Source: Intestinibacillus sp. Marseille-P6563
GTDB taxonomy: Bacteria; Bacillota; Clostridia; Oscillospirales; Butyricicoccaceae
DNA length: 64,000 nt
Direction of reading: 5' to 3'
Assembly: GCF_900604335.1 (NCBI RefSeq)
Contig: NZ_UWOD01000001.1
Location: 124,001-188,000, forward strand
Below, one piece after another: positions 25,547 to 33,316 of this stretch. Numbering within the stretch: the first letter of the stretch is position 1; the number at the start of each line of letters is the position of its first letter. The notes beneath the pieces are model-generated. The model searched no databases and was not told the origin of the DNA. It worked only from the letters and a program-made list of their open reading frames with translations. A program made the translations under genes and the position numbers.

Positions 25547-26251
25547 TCATCCGCGCCCTTCGGAACAAAATTTATATCCCTGTCCCCATACTACCTTCAA
25601 ATAGCGGGGTTCCGCCGGATTGATCTCAATTTTCTCCCGCAGATGCCGGATATGTACGGCGACCGTCGAGTCCGAATTTCCATACGCAGCTCCCTCCCAC
25701 ACCAGTTCGTAGATTTTGGCCGAGGAATAGACTTTTCCTGCATTCTGCATGAGTAAATGCAAAATGCTATATTCGATCGGCGTCAGGTTGACGGTATCGC
25801 CATCCACCGTCACCCGTTTGCTATCATCATCCAGCGTCACGCCGCCAATTGTGATCACACTGGGATTTTGGGTGGGCATCGCCCCCAACATGGTATATCG
25901 CCGCAACTGACTTTTGACCCGTGCAACCACTTCAATGGGATTGAACGGTTTGGTCACATAATCATCTGCACCGATGGTAAGTCCCAAAATTTTATCGGTA
26001 TCTTCCGATTTCGCCGTCAATAAGATAACGGGAATATTGCTGATCTCCCGTAATTTTGCAGTCGCCGCAATGCCATCCAAAACCGGCATCATAATATCCA
26101 TCAAACACAGATGGATGTTTTCTTCCTGTAAGATTTTTAAAGCTTCTTCCCCCGTGTAGGCAGCAAAGACCTGATATCCTTCTGCCCCCAAATAGATCTT
26201 CAATGCCGCAACGATATCATGGTCGTCGTCACAAACCAGTATGTTGTACAT
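25547..26251 (-). CDS. OmpR/PhoB-family response regulator
   Basis: DNA-binding response regulator of 234 residues. The receiver domain (1-120) has the acidic pocket CDDDHD (7-12), the phospho-Asp in CLMDIMMP (near residue 52), and Lys in VTKPFNP (near 101). The C-terminal winged helix (about 130-230) has LTPIEYSILHLLMQNAGKVYS and VHIRHLREKIE. The pattern resembles VanR-type regulators. It precedes the sensor kinase in one operon. GGGAGG lies before the ATG. Confidence 0.94.
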   Translation of the reverse strand: MYNILVCDDDHDIVAALKIYLGAEGYQVFAAYTGEEALKILQEENIHLCLMDIMMPVLDGIAATAKLREISNIPVILLTAKSEDTDKILGLTIGADDYVTKPFNPIEVVARVKSQLRRYTMLGAMPTQNPSVITIGGVTLDDDSKRVTVDGDTVNLTPIEYSILHLLMQNAGKVYSSAKIYELVWEGAAYGNSDSTVAVHIRHLREKIEINPAEPRYLKVVWGQGYKFCSEGRG

Positions 26252-26276
26252 CCTTGCCCCTCCCTTTCTGTCTTTT

Positions 26277-26304
26277 ATTATGACACAGCTTCATTTAAAA
26301 ACAA
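26277..26304 (-). promoter_or_regulatory. promoter of two-component operon
   Basis: Minus-strand -35 TTGTTT (26299-26304), 16-bp spacer, -10 CATAAT (26277-26282). A tandem repeat lies just upstream (26317-26333). Confidence 0.5.
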
Positions 26305-26316
26305 AGTAGCCAATCG

Positions 26317-26333
26317 TTTAAGGTTTCTTTAAG
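26317..26333 (-). promoter_or_regulatory. 11-bp-spaced direct repeat, candidate response-regulator site
   Basis: TTTAAG occurs at 26317-26322 and again at 26328-26333 (CTTAAA on the minus strand), exactly 11 bp apart and immediately upstream of the -35 element. Tandem repeats one helical turn apart are typical OmpR/PhoB-family sites, which suggests autoregulation. Confidence 0.45.
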
Positions 26334-26364
26334 ATGGCTCTTTGGAAAGAAAATTTTCTCCAGC

Positions 26365-26403
26365 CCATAGAAAAAGACCGGTCATTCGACCGGCCTTTTT
26401 TCT
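26365..26403 (-). terminator. terminator after CpeT-like gene
   Basis: GC-rich stem AGACCGGTC/GACCGGCCT (one mismatch, short loop) flanked by A-run and T-run on opposite sides, so it can act on both strands; it directly follows the stop at 26404. Confidence 0.82.
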
Positions 26404-26955
26404 TTATTTTCTCTTGTATACGATTGGTTCATCAAACCCAAAGGTACGCTTGCCGTTCATCTCCATAGATTCCGAAACTTCCAACTTTTCGGCAGAAAAA
26501 CGTTCAAACAGCGTAAATTTCAAAACCGGGGTAAACATACTCACGCTGCCGCCTTCCCATACGCCATCCTTGCAGCGATAAACCGCAGGGGTAAACTTGG
26601 TCGAGGCTTTCAAATCTGCATATGCGACCAGCTGCATCGTAGCATAGGAAAAGGTATTCTTATCCTGTCCCGCAGGAATGTCATACGAAGTTAACGTGAC
26701 TTCTCCTTCTGCTTCGGTAAACAAAAACAGATGCGGCGACGCATGTGTCTTACCGTTGGTGGTGTAATAGCTCTCCTCCACCATAAATACACCTGCAAAG
26801 TCCTGCGGCAAACCGGTAATTTTATCGTTGCATGCTGTATTCACATGTTCTGCATAAGGAAAATCGGTGATACCCTGCTTTTGCAGCGCTTCTATCTGTT
26901 CTTGGTTATTGAAGTGTCCGGTGAGAATTTCCATAAAGTCCTGCAAGACGCTCAT
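26404..26955 (-). CDS. hypothetical protein, CpeT/CpcT-like
   Basis: A 183-residue soluble protein without signal peptide or membrane segment. Overall pattern (N-terminal GHFNNQEQIEAL near residue 13, GVFMVEESYYTTNGK near 54, repeated beta-rich stretches LFLFTEAEGEVTLTSYDIP) resembles the CpeT/CpcT beta-barrel family, which in cyanobacteria attaches bilins to phycobiliproteins. Homologues without phycobiliproteins exist and their role is unknown. AATGGAGGAAG precedes the ATG. Monocistronic, with own promoter and terminator. The family match is by eye and weak. Confidence 0.6.
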   Translation of the reverse strand: MSVLQDFMEILTGHFNNQEQIEALQKQGITDFPYAEHVNTACNDKITGLPQDFAGVFMVEESYYTTNGKTHASPHLFLFTEAEGEVTLTSYDIPAGQDKNTFSYATMQLVAYADLKASTKFTPAVYRCKDGVWEGGSVSMFTPVLKFTLFERFSAEKLEVSESMEMNGKRTFGFDEPIVYKRK

Positions 26956-27005
26956 AAAACTTCCTCCATTCTAGGCGATCATTTCATATCGATTAAGTAT
27001 GTTTT

Positions 27006-27034
27006 ATCATAGCACATTCAATCACCAAACACAA
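27006..27034 (-). promoter_or_regulatory. promoter of CpeT-like gene
   Basis: Minus-strand -35 TTGTGT (27029-27034), 17-bp spacer, -10 TATGAT (27006-27011). Confidence 0.58.
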
Positions 27035-27065
27035 GGATAAGCTTTCCACTCCATCGGCATTCGGC

Positions 27066-28373
27066 TTACGACTTTTCCGTCTTTTTCCCCTTCCGCCCAA
27101 ATATAATGAAGAGCAGTGCCGAAACAGCCATCAGCATCGGATAGAAACAATACGGAATCAGATCGACCGGACTGATTTCCAGCGCAGTACCGGCGGTAAA
27201 GCTGACGGCGGTTAAGATCTGAGCACCATACGGAATCAGTCCCTGGCAAACCGAAGTGAAAATATCCAAAAGCGATGCCGTGCGCTTGGGACTGATATCA
27301 TATTCTTCGGCAATTTCCTTGGCAACCGGGCCTGCAATGACGATGGCAATGGTATTATTCGCCGTAGCGCAGTCCACCGCAGCAGACAGCGCTGCAATAC
27401 CGATTTCTGCCCCGCGTTTGCCACGGACCAGACGGCGAATCACATACAGAATCCAATCCACACCGCCATTCATGCGGATGAGCGCAACCACGCCAGCCAC
27501 AATGATGGAAATGACGGTAATATCATACATGCTCATGATACCGTCACCCATGACAGTAAAGATGTCCTTGGGACCAAAATCGCCATAGAACAGGCCAACA
27601 CCAAGCGACAATACCGTACCGCCAGCGAGCAGCATGATAACATTGCCGCCCAGCAGCGCACCAATCAAAACCACCAAATATGGTACAATGCGGATAAAGT
27701 CATAGGTCAGCGGTTCCTCGATTCTGTAATTGGACCCCATCGTGCAAGCGAACAAAATGATGATGGTCACAATCGCGGCTGGAAACACCAGCTTGATATT
27801 TTCGCGGAACTTGTCCTTCATGTCGCAGCCCTGCGTACGGGTCGCGGCGATCGTCGTATCCGAAATCATCGACAGATTGTCGCCGAACATCGCGCCGCAA
27901 ACGGCCGCACCGATGCACAGGGCAACCGGCAGGCTGGTTTTTTCCGCAACCTGAATGGCAATGGGCGATAGAACGGTAATGGTGCCAACCGAGGTACCCA
28001 TCGACGTCGAGATAAAGCAGCCAATCAAAAAGATACCGACCACAACAATATTGCTCGGCAAAATCGACAGGCCGAAATTGACGGTCGAATCTGCGCCACC
28101 GGCAGCGCTCACCGAACCGGAAAACGCACCCGCCATGACAAAGACCAAACACATAATCATAACGTTTTCGTCCGCCATGCCGCGAGCTGCTACATTCAGT
28201 TTTTCATGGAAGCTGACCTTTGGGTTCATCAAAAATGCAACGACCAGCGCCGTGACAAACCCGGCGATGGCAGGCATTTTGTAAAAATCATGGTCATTCC
28301 ATATGCCATATCCAATAAACAGCGCCAGAAATACAACGATGGGCAATAGAGCCCAAGCATGTCCTTTTTTCAT
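27066..28373 (-). CDS. nhaC: NhaC-family Na+/H+ antiporter
   Basis: Cytoplasmic membrane antiporter of 435 residues and about eleven hydrophobic segments. Family signs: FISTSMGTSVGTITVLSPIA (near residue 122), CGAMFGDNLSMISDTTIAATRTQGCDMKDKF (near 160-190), and the C-terminal CATANNTIAIVIAGPVAKEIA and CQGLIPYGAQIL stretches. Members exchange Na+ (some also malate/lactate or amino acids) for H+. It begins with KKGHAWALLPI after GGTATGAGGG. No terminator is clear downstream; the next gene has its own promoter. Confidence 0.88.
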   Translation of the reverse strand: MKKGHAWALLPIVVFLALFIGYGIWNDHDFYKMPAIAGFVTALVVAFLMNPKVSFHEKLNVAARGMADENVMIMCLVFVMAGAFSGSVSAAGGADSTVNFGLSILPSNIVVVGIFLIGCFISTSMGTSVGTITVLSPIAIQVAEKTSLPVALCIGAAVCGAMFGDNLSMISDTTIAATRTQGCDMKDKFRENIKLVFPAAIVTIIILFACTMGSNYRIEEPLTYDFIRIVPYLVVLIGALLGGNVIMLLAGGTVLSLGVGLFYGDFGPKDIFTVMGDGIMSMYDITVISIIVAGVVALIRMNGGVDWILYVIRRLVRGKRGAEIGIAALSAAVDCATANNTIAIVIAGPVAKEIAEEYDISPKRTASLLDIFTSVCQGLIPYGAQILTAVSFTAGTALEISPVDLIPYCFYPMLMAVSALLFIIFGRKGKKTEKS

Positions 28374-28426
28374 CCCTCATACCCCAATCTTTCCCATATC
28401 ATACGATGTTGTAATGGTTTTCTTCC

Positions 28427-28455
28427 ATGATACCCTATTTTCTATCAAAACACAA
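28427..28455 (-). promoter_or_regulatory. promoter of nhaC
   Basis: Minus-strand -35 TTGTGT (28450-28455), 17-bp spacer, -10 TATCAT (28427-28432), immediately after the terminator of the AgrD-like gene. Confidence 0.55.
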
Positions 28456-28464
28456 GCCTGAAAA

Positions 28465-28495
28465 GGAACAGGCAGCCTTTTTAAGGCTGCCTGTC
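28465..28495 (-). terminator. terminator after AgrD-like gene
   Basis: ACAGGCAGCC/GGCTGCCTGT stem with an A/T loop, followed on the minus strand by TCCTTTT. Only about 20 nt separate it from the stop of the small peptide gene. Confidence 0.8.
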
Positions 28496-28514
28496 CATTC
28501 TTTGCAAAAATCTC

Positions 28515-28652
28515 TTACTTGCGGAGCTTCTGCGGAACTACCGGCTGGTAGTACTTACCTGCGCACGGGATCTGGCTCATCACCAGAGCAACAGCTGCAA
28601 CTGCGGTAGCAGCCTGTGCTACGAGCTTGGTCCACCATGTATTCTTTTTCAC
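28515..28652 (-). CDS. AgrD-like cyclic lactone autoinducer peptide precursor
   Basis: A 45-residue precursor, GTG start at 28650-28652 with a strong AGGAGGT about 8 nt upstream. Layout matches the cyclic-lactone autoinducer peptides of Clostridia: amphipathic basic N-terminal leader (KKNTWWTKL), hydrophobic Ala/Val-rich stretch (residues 11-25), then Cys30 in IPCAGKYYQPVVPQKLRK. In AgrD a thiolactone forms between such a Cys and the residue four places on (here Tyr34); the trailing basic YQP..P..LRK segment is the usual recognition tail. No agrB, agrC or agrA is nearby. It lies alone between NfnB and NhaC with own promoter and terminator. Confidence 0.8.
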   Translation of the reverse strand: MKKNTWWTKLVAQAATAVAAVALVMSQIPCAGKYYQPVVPQKLRK

Positions 28653-28687
28653 CTTTTCCACCTCCTTTTTCAAGATTATCCATAAAT

Positions 28688-28716
28688 AAGATATCTCAAT
28701 TTTATAGAAAAATCAA
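28688..28716 (-). promoter_or_regulatory. promoter of AgrD-like gene
   Basis: Minus-strand -35 TTGATT (28711-28716), 17-bp spacer, -10 TATCTT (28688-28693), starting right after the NfnB terminator. Confidence 0.5.
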
Positions 28717-28719
28717 GAC

Positions 28720-28755
28720 AAAAATGCCGGTGCAGAGGCTCTGCACCGGCAAAAA
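28720..28755 (-). terminator. terminator of nfnAB
   Basis: Perfect 10-bp stem GCCGGTGCAG/CTGCACCGGC (28726-28735 with 28741-28750), then ATTTTTG on the minus strand. Confidence 0.9.
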
Positions 28756-28804
28756 TCATAACTTCTTTTACTTTTCGACAAAGTTCGACAAGACAATCTG
28801 CAAC

Positions 28805-30202
28805 TTAGCCGTTCTTCTTTTGGATGTACTCATGCATTGCAGCAGCAGCACGCTTGCCTGCGCCCATCGCCAGAATAACCGTTGCAGCGCCCGTTACTGC
28901 GTCGCCACCTGCAAAGACACCGTCCTTGGAAGTCAGGCCGGTCTCTTCATCTGCTACGATGCAGCCACGCTTATTGGTATCCAGACCCGGAGTCGTCGAA
29001 CGGATCAGCGGGTTCGGGCTGGTACCGATTGCCACAATAATCGCATCCAGATCCAGCGTAAACTCGCTGCCTTCTACCGGAACCGGACGACGGCGACCGG
29101 AAGCGTCCGGTTCACCCAGCTCCATCTCCTGGCACTTCAGGCCCTTTACCATATAGGTATCGGTATCACCCAGAACTTCCAGCGGAGCGGTCAGGAACTT
29201 AAAGACAATGCCTTCTTCCTTGGCATGATGGATTTCTTCCAAACGGGCCGGCAGTTCCTTTTCCGAACGACGGTATACGATGTATACTTCGTCTGCACCC
29301 ATACGCTTTGCACAACGTGCAGCGTCCATAGCTACGTTACCGCCGCCAACGACTGCAACGCGCTTTGCACGCAGGATCGGCGTATCTGCGCCTTCCTTAT
29401 AGGCCTTCATCAGGTTTACACGGGTCAAGTATTCGTTTGCCGAATAAACGCCATTGAAGTTTTCGCCCGGTACATGCATGAAGCTCGGCAGGCCTGCGCC
29501 CGAACCAACGAAGATCGCTTCATAACCATCTGCAAACAGGTCGTCGATGGTTTCCGAACGGCCAACGACAAAGTTCAGAACAAATTCAACACCCATTGCC
29601 TTCAGGGTATCGATTTCCTTCTGTACGATTGCCTTGGGCAGACGGAACTCCGGAATACCATACATCAGAACGCCGCCTGCGGTATGCAGCACTTCGAAAA
29701 CCGTAACGGCATAGCCAAGACGTGCCAGATCGCCAGCACAGGTCAGACCAGCCGGGCCTGCGCCAACCACAGCAACCTTATGGCCATTGGGCTCGGGCTT
29801 TACAACTTCTGCGGTATCATGTGCCATAGCGTAGTCTGCAACAAAACGTTCCAGACGGCCGATTGCAACCGGTTCGCCCTTGATGCCGCGAACGCACTTG
29901 CATTCGCACTGGCTCTCCTGCGGGCATACACGGCCACAAACTGCCGGCAGCGCCGAGGTTTCCTTGATCTTGGCCGCAGCTTCCAGGAACTTACCCTCTG
30001 CAACGAGTGCAATAAACTCCGGAATCTGTACCGCAACCGGGCAACCCGAAACGCAAGGCTTATTCTTACAATTGAGGCAACGCGTTGCTTCTTCTACCGC
30101 CATCTCTGCGGTATAGCCCAGCGCAACTTCTTCGAAATTTTTATTGCGGACATTGGGGTCCTGCTCAGGCATCGGGCATTTTTTCGGATTCATATTCGGC
30201 AT
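28805..30202 (-). CDS. nfnB: NADPH-binding subunit of ferredoxin:NADP+ transhydrogenase
   Basis: Large subunit of NfnAB, which bifurcates electrons between ferredoxin, NAD+ and NADP+. The 465-residue protein has an N-terminal cysteine-rich region for two [4Fe-4S] clusters (CLNCKNKPCVSGCPV near residue 42, CGRVCPQESQCECKCVRG near 90), then FAD (VAVVGAGPAGLTCAGDLA near 145) and NADPH (VAVVGGGNVAMDAAR near 283) binding folds, ending AGGDAVTGAATVILAMGAG. It is homologous to the glutamate synthase small subunit and is often annotated so; the adjacent nfnA, 2 nt upstream, favours Nfn. Confidence 0.88.
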   Translation of the reverse strand: MPNMNPKKCPMPEQDPNVRNKNFEEVALGYTAEMAVEEATRCLNCKNKPCVSGCPVAVQIPEFIALVAEGKFLEAAAKIKETSALPAVCGRVCPQESQCECKCVRGIKGEPVAIGRLERFVADYAMAHDTAEVVKPEPNGHKVAVVGAGPAGLTCAGDLARLGYAVTVFEVLHTAGGVLMYGIPEFRLPKAIVQKEIDTLKAMGVEFVLNFVVGRSETIDDLFADGYEAIFVGSGAGLPSFMHVPGENFNGVYSANEYLTRVNLMKAYKEGADTPILRAKRVAVVGGGNVAMDAARCAKRMGADEVYIVYRRSEKELPARLEEIHHAKEEGIVFKFLTAPLEVLGDTDTYMVKGLKCQEMELGEPDASGRRRPVPVEGSEFTLDLDAIIVAIGTSPNPLIRSTTPGLDTNKRGCIVADEETGLTSKDGVFAGGDAVTGAATVILAMGAGKRAAAAMHEYIQKKNG

Positions 30203-30204
30203 CT

Positions 30205-31047
30205 TTACTTGACCTCCATCTTATGCAGATTGCATTCATGCTCCATGGCAACCTTTTCTTGTGCCTTGTACATAGCCGAGCGACGCATGGATTCGTCGAA
30301 ATCGACCAGATGGCCGTCAAAGTCCGGGCCGTCTACACAAGCAAACTTGGTTTCGCCACCAACCGTCAAACGGCAGCCACCGCACATGCCGGTGCCGTCT
30401 ACCATGGTGGAGTTCATGGATACGATGGTCTTGATGCCATACGGACGGGTCGTTTCGCAGACAAACTTCATCATAATCATCGGACCGATGGCGATGACTG
30501 CGTCATACTGGTTGCCTGCGTCAATGAGTTCTTTGAGCACTTCGGTTACCAGCGCCTTGCGGCCGTTGGAACCATCATCGGTAACCAGATGGAGATTTGT
30601 GCATGCAGCCTTCATCTCATCTTCCAGAATGATAATATCCTTGTTGCGGAAACCAGCAATCAGATCGACTTCAGCGCCCATTTCGTGCAGTGCCTTTGCC
30701 TGCGGGTAAGCAATCGCACAGCCCAGACCGCCGCCAACAACAGCGACTTTCTTCAGGCCTTCCAGTTCGGAAGCGCGACCAAGCGGGCCAACAAAGTCAT
30801 GCAGGCTATCGCCTTCGTTGAGCTGACCCAGCTTCTTGGTGGTGGCACCGATCTCCTGGAAGATGATCGTTACGTGGCCCTGCTCCCGATCGTATTCAGC
30901 AATGGTCAGCGGGATACGTTCGCCGTCTGCATCGACACGCAGAATAATGAATTGACCGGGTTGTGCTTTGCGTGCAACGAATGGTGCGTCGATCACCATC
31001 AGTTTTGTATTCGCATTCAGCGTTTTTTTCTTCAGAATCTGGTACAT
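30205..31047 (-). CDS. nfnA: NADH-binding subunit of ferredoxin:NADP+ transhydrogenase
   Basis: Small subunit of NfnAB (also called sulfide dehydrogenase/ferredoxin-NADP+ reductase alpha subunit), 280 residues. It carries an FAD domain (GQFIILRVD near residue 32, IPLTIAEYD), an NAD-binding stretch (VAVVGGGLGCAIAYPQAKAL near 100) and a C-terminal [2Fe-2S] site with GTGMCGGCR...C near 220-235. GAGGAGG lies ahead of the ATG. Links NADH, NADPH and ferredoxin pools in a fermenting anaerobe, which fits with rex in the same window. Confidence 0.9.
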   Translation of the reverse strand: MYQILKKKTLNANTKLMVIDAPFVARKAQPGQFIILRVDADGERIPLTIAEYDREQGHVTIIFQEIGATTKKLGQLNEGDSLHDFVGPLGRASELEGLKKVAVVGGGLGCAIAYPQAKALHEMGAEVDLIAGFRNKDIIILEDEMKAACTNLHLVTDDGSNGRKALVTEVLKELIDAGNQYDAVIAIGPMIMMKFVCETTRPYGIKTIVSMNSTMVDGTGMCGGCRLTVGGETKFACVDGPDFDGHLVDFDESMRRSAMYKAQEKVAMEHECNLHKMEVK

Positions 31048-31073
31048 TTCAAACCTCCTCTACAATTACTTCT

Positions 31074-31103
31074 ATTATACTATATCACTCCATGCTTTTT
31101 CAA
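31074..31103 (-). promoter_or_regulatory. promoter of nfnAB
   Basis: Minus-strand -35 TTGAAA (31098-31103), 18-bp spacer, consensus -10 TATAAT (31074-31079), 26 bp before the ATG. Confidence 0.65.
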
Positions 31104-31193
31104 GGTAAATTGCCAAAACCTTTTGGTGGGTTTTGCTAATTTTGAAGAAAAGATTTGGGTATTTTGAATGAAACCAGTCAAGTATTCTAGGGA

Positions 31194-31943
31194 TTACATG
31201 TAATTGAGCACCACATATTCCGAGCGCACATAGCCTTCTACGGTGCCGTAGCGCACGACATACCAGCCGTTCCAGCTGCCCAGGACAGAGAGCTGTGCCC
31301 CATCGGGCGTCTGCCCAATAATCGGTGCGGTCAGGGATGGTTTGGCCCGAATATTGAGATTTCCGCTGTTGATCTCAACCGTTGCCGTTTGAATGGGTTC
31401 TGGTTCAATAAAGGGAATCCCAAAATACTCGGTCAATGACAGCACCAAATTTCGGGCAATCAAACCAATGTTGCTGCGAATCCATTCCGCATCTTCGGGA
31501 TTGTCATGATAAGCCAGTTCCACCAGCACTGCTGGTGCGCGGGTCCGAGACACTTCCCCAATGGACACGGTCGGACGGGCCGATACCCGATCGGGCAGTG
31601 GATAGATGGCTTTGAGGTTTGCTGCAATGATATCCGCCAGACGTCGACTGCGGTCGGAACTGGGATAAAAATAAACATCCGATCCCCGCAGCTTTCCAGA
31701 CAGACTTTCGGGTGCTGCATTGGAATGCAGCGCCAAATGTACATCAAAATTCCCAGCATTCGAAGCGCGAATGGACGAAGCGGCGGTCATATCCGGTGTG
31801 TTTCGGACATATTGGATACCGGAAGCCGTCAAATATGGCTCCATGGCATCGGCAATCAGGTTCATGTAATACTCTTCGCTTCCCTGCCCGTCGTAATATA
31901 GGTTAAATTCCTGGGTCGATGGACTCAAATAGATGGTCGGCAT
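31194..31943 (-). CDS. N-acetylmuramoyl-L-alanine amidase with SH3 domain
   Basis: Zinc amidase of the Amidase_3 family that cuts the bond between muramic acid and the peptide stem. The 249-residue protein has the catalytic domain at about 1-175 (FDVHLALHSNAA with a zinc His near 70-75, and Glu in VLVELAYHDNPEDA near 140) and a C-terminal bacterial SH3 domain (about 185-249, GNLNIRAKPSLTAPIIG...VRYGTVEGYVRSEYV). The first zinc-ligand His (usually near residue 10) is not obvious: the N-terminus reads MPTIYLSPSTQEFNLYYDG. No export signal is seen, so it may act after lysis or leave by another route. GAGGAGG supports ATG 31943. Confidence 0.85.
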   Translation of the reverse strand: MPTIYLSPSTQEFNLYYDGQGSEEYYMNLIADAMEPYLTASGIQYVRNTPDMTAASSIRASNAGNFDVHLALHSNAAPESLSGKLRGSDVYFYPSSDRSRRLADIIAANLKAIYPLPDRVSARPTVSIGEVSRTRAPAVLVELAYHDNPEDAEWIRSNIGLIARNLVLSLTEYFGIPFIEPEPIQTATVEINSGNLNIRAKPSLTAPIIGQTPDGAQLSVLGSWNGWYVVRYGTVEGYVRSEYVVLNYM

Positions 31944-32015
31944 AAAAATCCTCCTCACTGCGCATTTGCATTGTCAGACTATGCCCCATCGATATGGTAT
32001 GTGCACTTTCAGACA

Positions 32016-32048
32016 GAAAAAACCGCAGGAATGAATTCCTGCGGTTTC
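32016..32048 (-). terminator. pfkA terminator
   Basis: AAACCGCAGGA/TCCTGCGGTTT stem (32020-32030 with 32037-32047, 6-nt loop), followed by a T-run on the minus strand. Confidence 0.9.
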
Positions 32049-32057
32049 CGATTCATT

Positions 32058-33134
32058 TTAGTCGCCAAACGAAATGCCGATGTTGCGTGCCGAACGAATC
32101 ATGCTGCAATCCAGCGGTACGGTTTTGAGTTTTCCGGCCACATCGCTGAGCGGTACCGGAACGATTTCCTCGTTGCGCAGTGCGACCATGTTGCCATAAT
32201 TGCGATCGGCAATCAAGCGGGCTGCCGCGGTACCTAGGCGGGTTGCAAACGCCCGGTCATACGAGCAGGGGCCGCCGCCACGCTGGAAATGTCCGGGTAC
32301 AACAACGCGAATCTCACGATCCATTTCTTTGCCCAGTTCCCGTGCAATCTTATACGAAATTGCCGGATCGGTCAATTCTGCACGAGCCTTTTTAAATTCC
32401 TTCTTGGACATCTGTGCCTCTTCTGCCGAAATCGCGCCTTCTGCCACAGCCAAAATCGAAAAACGCTTGCCCTTTTTGTCGCGCTGCTCCAGCATTTTGA
32501 CAATATTATCGAGCTTATACGGAATTTCCGGAAGCAGGATGATGTCGGCACCGCCTGCCACGCCGGCATACAGCGGAAGCCAGCCCACTTTATGCCCCAT
32601 AATTTCGACAATAAAGACGCGGCCATGCGAAGTCGCCGTTGTATGGATGCAGTCGATTACCTGAGTTGCCAGCTCCAGCGCGCTGTAAAAACCGAAGGTC
32701 ATCTCCGTGCCCCACAGGTCATTGTCAATGGTCTTGGGAAGCGTTACCACGTTCAACCCCTCTTGCGAGAGCAAATGTGCGGTCTTATGTGTCCCATTGC
32801 CGCCCAAAATCACCAGGCAGTCCAGCTTCATCTTTTTATAATTTGCCTTCATGGCTTCGACTTTATCGCCATTCTTATCGTCTGCAACACGCATCAGCTT
32901 AAACGGCTGCCGCGATGTGCCTAAAATCGTGCCGCCCAATGTGAGGATACCGGAAAAGTCTTCCTGATGCATCAGACGATAATCCCCTTCGATCAGGCCG
33001 CGATATCCGTCCAAAATGCCGTAGATTTCGACATCGTCCCCAAATTCTACATACAGCGCCTTTGCAACGCCACGAATCGCTGCATTCAATCCCTGGCAAT
33101 CGCCGCCGCTTGTGAGGATACCAATTCGTTTCAT
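32058..33134 (-). CDS. pfkA: 6-phosphofructokinase
   Basis: Phosphorylates fructose 6-phosphate in glycolysis. The 358-residue protein begins MKRIGILTSGGDCQGLNAAIRG and has GGNGTHKTA (near residue 98) and PKTIDNDLWGTEMTFGF (near 118), followed by the effector/active-site segments VEIMGHKVGWLPLYAGVAGGAD and FQRGGGPCSYDRAFATRLG. The Gly in GGNGT points to ATP use, whereas Lys in PKTIDND is common in pyrophosphate-dependent enzymes, so the phosphoryl donor is not certain. ATG 33134 is chosen because GAGGG lies 8 nt before it. Monocistronic. Confidence 0.9.
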   Translation of the reverse strand: MKRIGILTSGGDCQGLNAAIRGVAKALYVEFGDDVEIYGILDGYRGLIEGDYRLMHQEDFSGILTLGGTILGTSRQPFKLMRVADDKNGDKVEAMKANYKKMKLDCLVILGGNGTHKTAHLLSQEGLNVVTLPKTIDNDLWGTEMTFGFYSALELATQVIDCIHTTATSHGRVFIVEIMGHKVGWLPLYAGVAGGADIILLPEIPYKLDNIVKMLEQRDKKGKRFSILAVAEGAISAEEAQMSKKEFKKARAELTDPAISYKIARELGKEMDREIRVVVPGHFQRGGGPCSYDRAFATRLGTAAARLIADRNYGNMVALRNEEIVPVPLSDVAGKLKTVPLDCSMIRSARNIGISFGD

Positions 33135-33186
33135 TTCCAATCCCTCTTTCTGTATTGCAATCCGCCATTTCAGCATCTATGTATTG

Positions 33187-33215
33187 ATTATATCACATGG
33201 ATGGAAATTTCAAAA
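33187..33215 (-). promoter_or_regulatory. promoter of pfkA
   Basis: Consensus -10 TATAAT (33187-33192) with a weak -35 TTTTGA 17 bp upstream (33210-33215) on the minus strand. Confidence 0.55.
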
Positions 33216-33274
33216 GTGTCTGCTGGAATTTTACAAAACGTTTCCAAATCCGACGGTATTCCTCCACTCGCACA

Positions 33275-33307
33275 AAAAGGCTGGAGTCCCAAAGACTCCA
33301 GCCTTTT
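33275..33307 (-). terminator. nrdR terminator
   Basis: Perfect 14-bp stem (33275-33288 with 33294-33307, 5-nt loop) with A/T flanks, directly after the nrdR stop. Confidence 0.92.
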
Positions 33308-33316
33308 CAAACCGCC

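Noticed and set aside
28616-30709. A long plus-strand open frame opposite nfnB and nfnA
   Set aside because: Antisense shadow of two well-supported genes; no ribosome site and no domain pattern.
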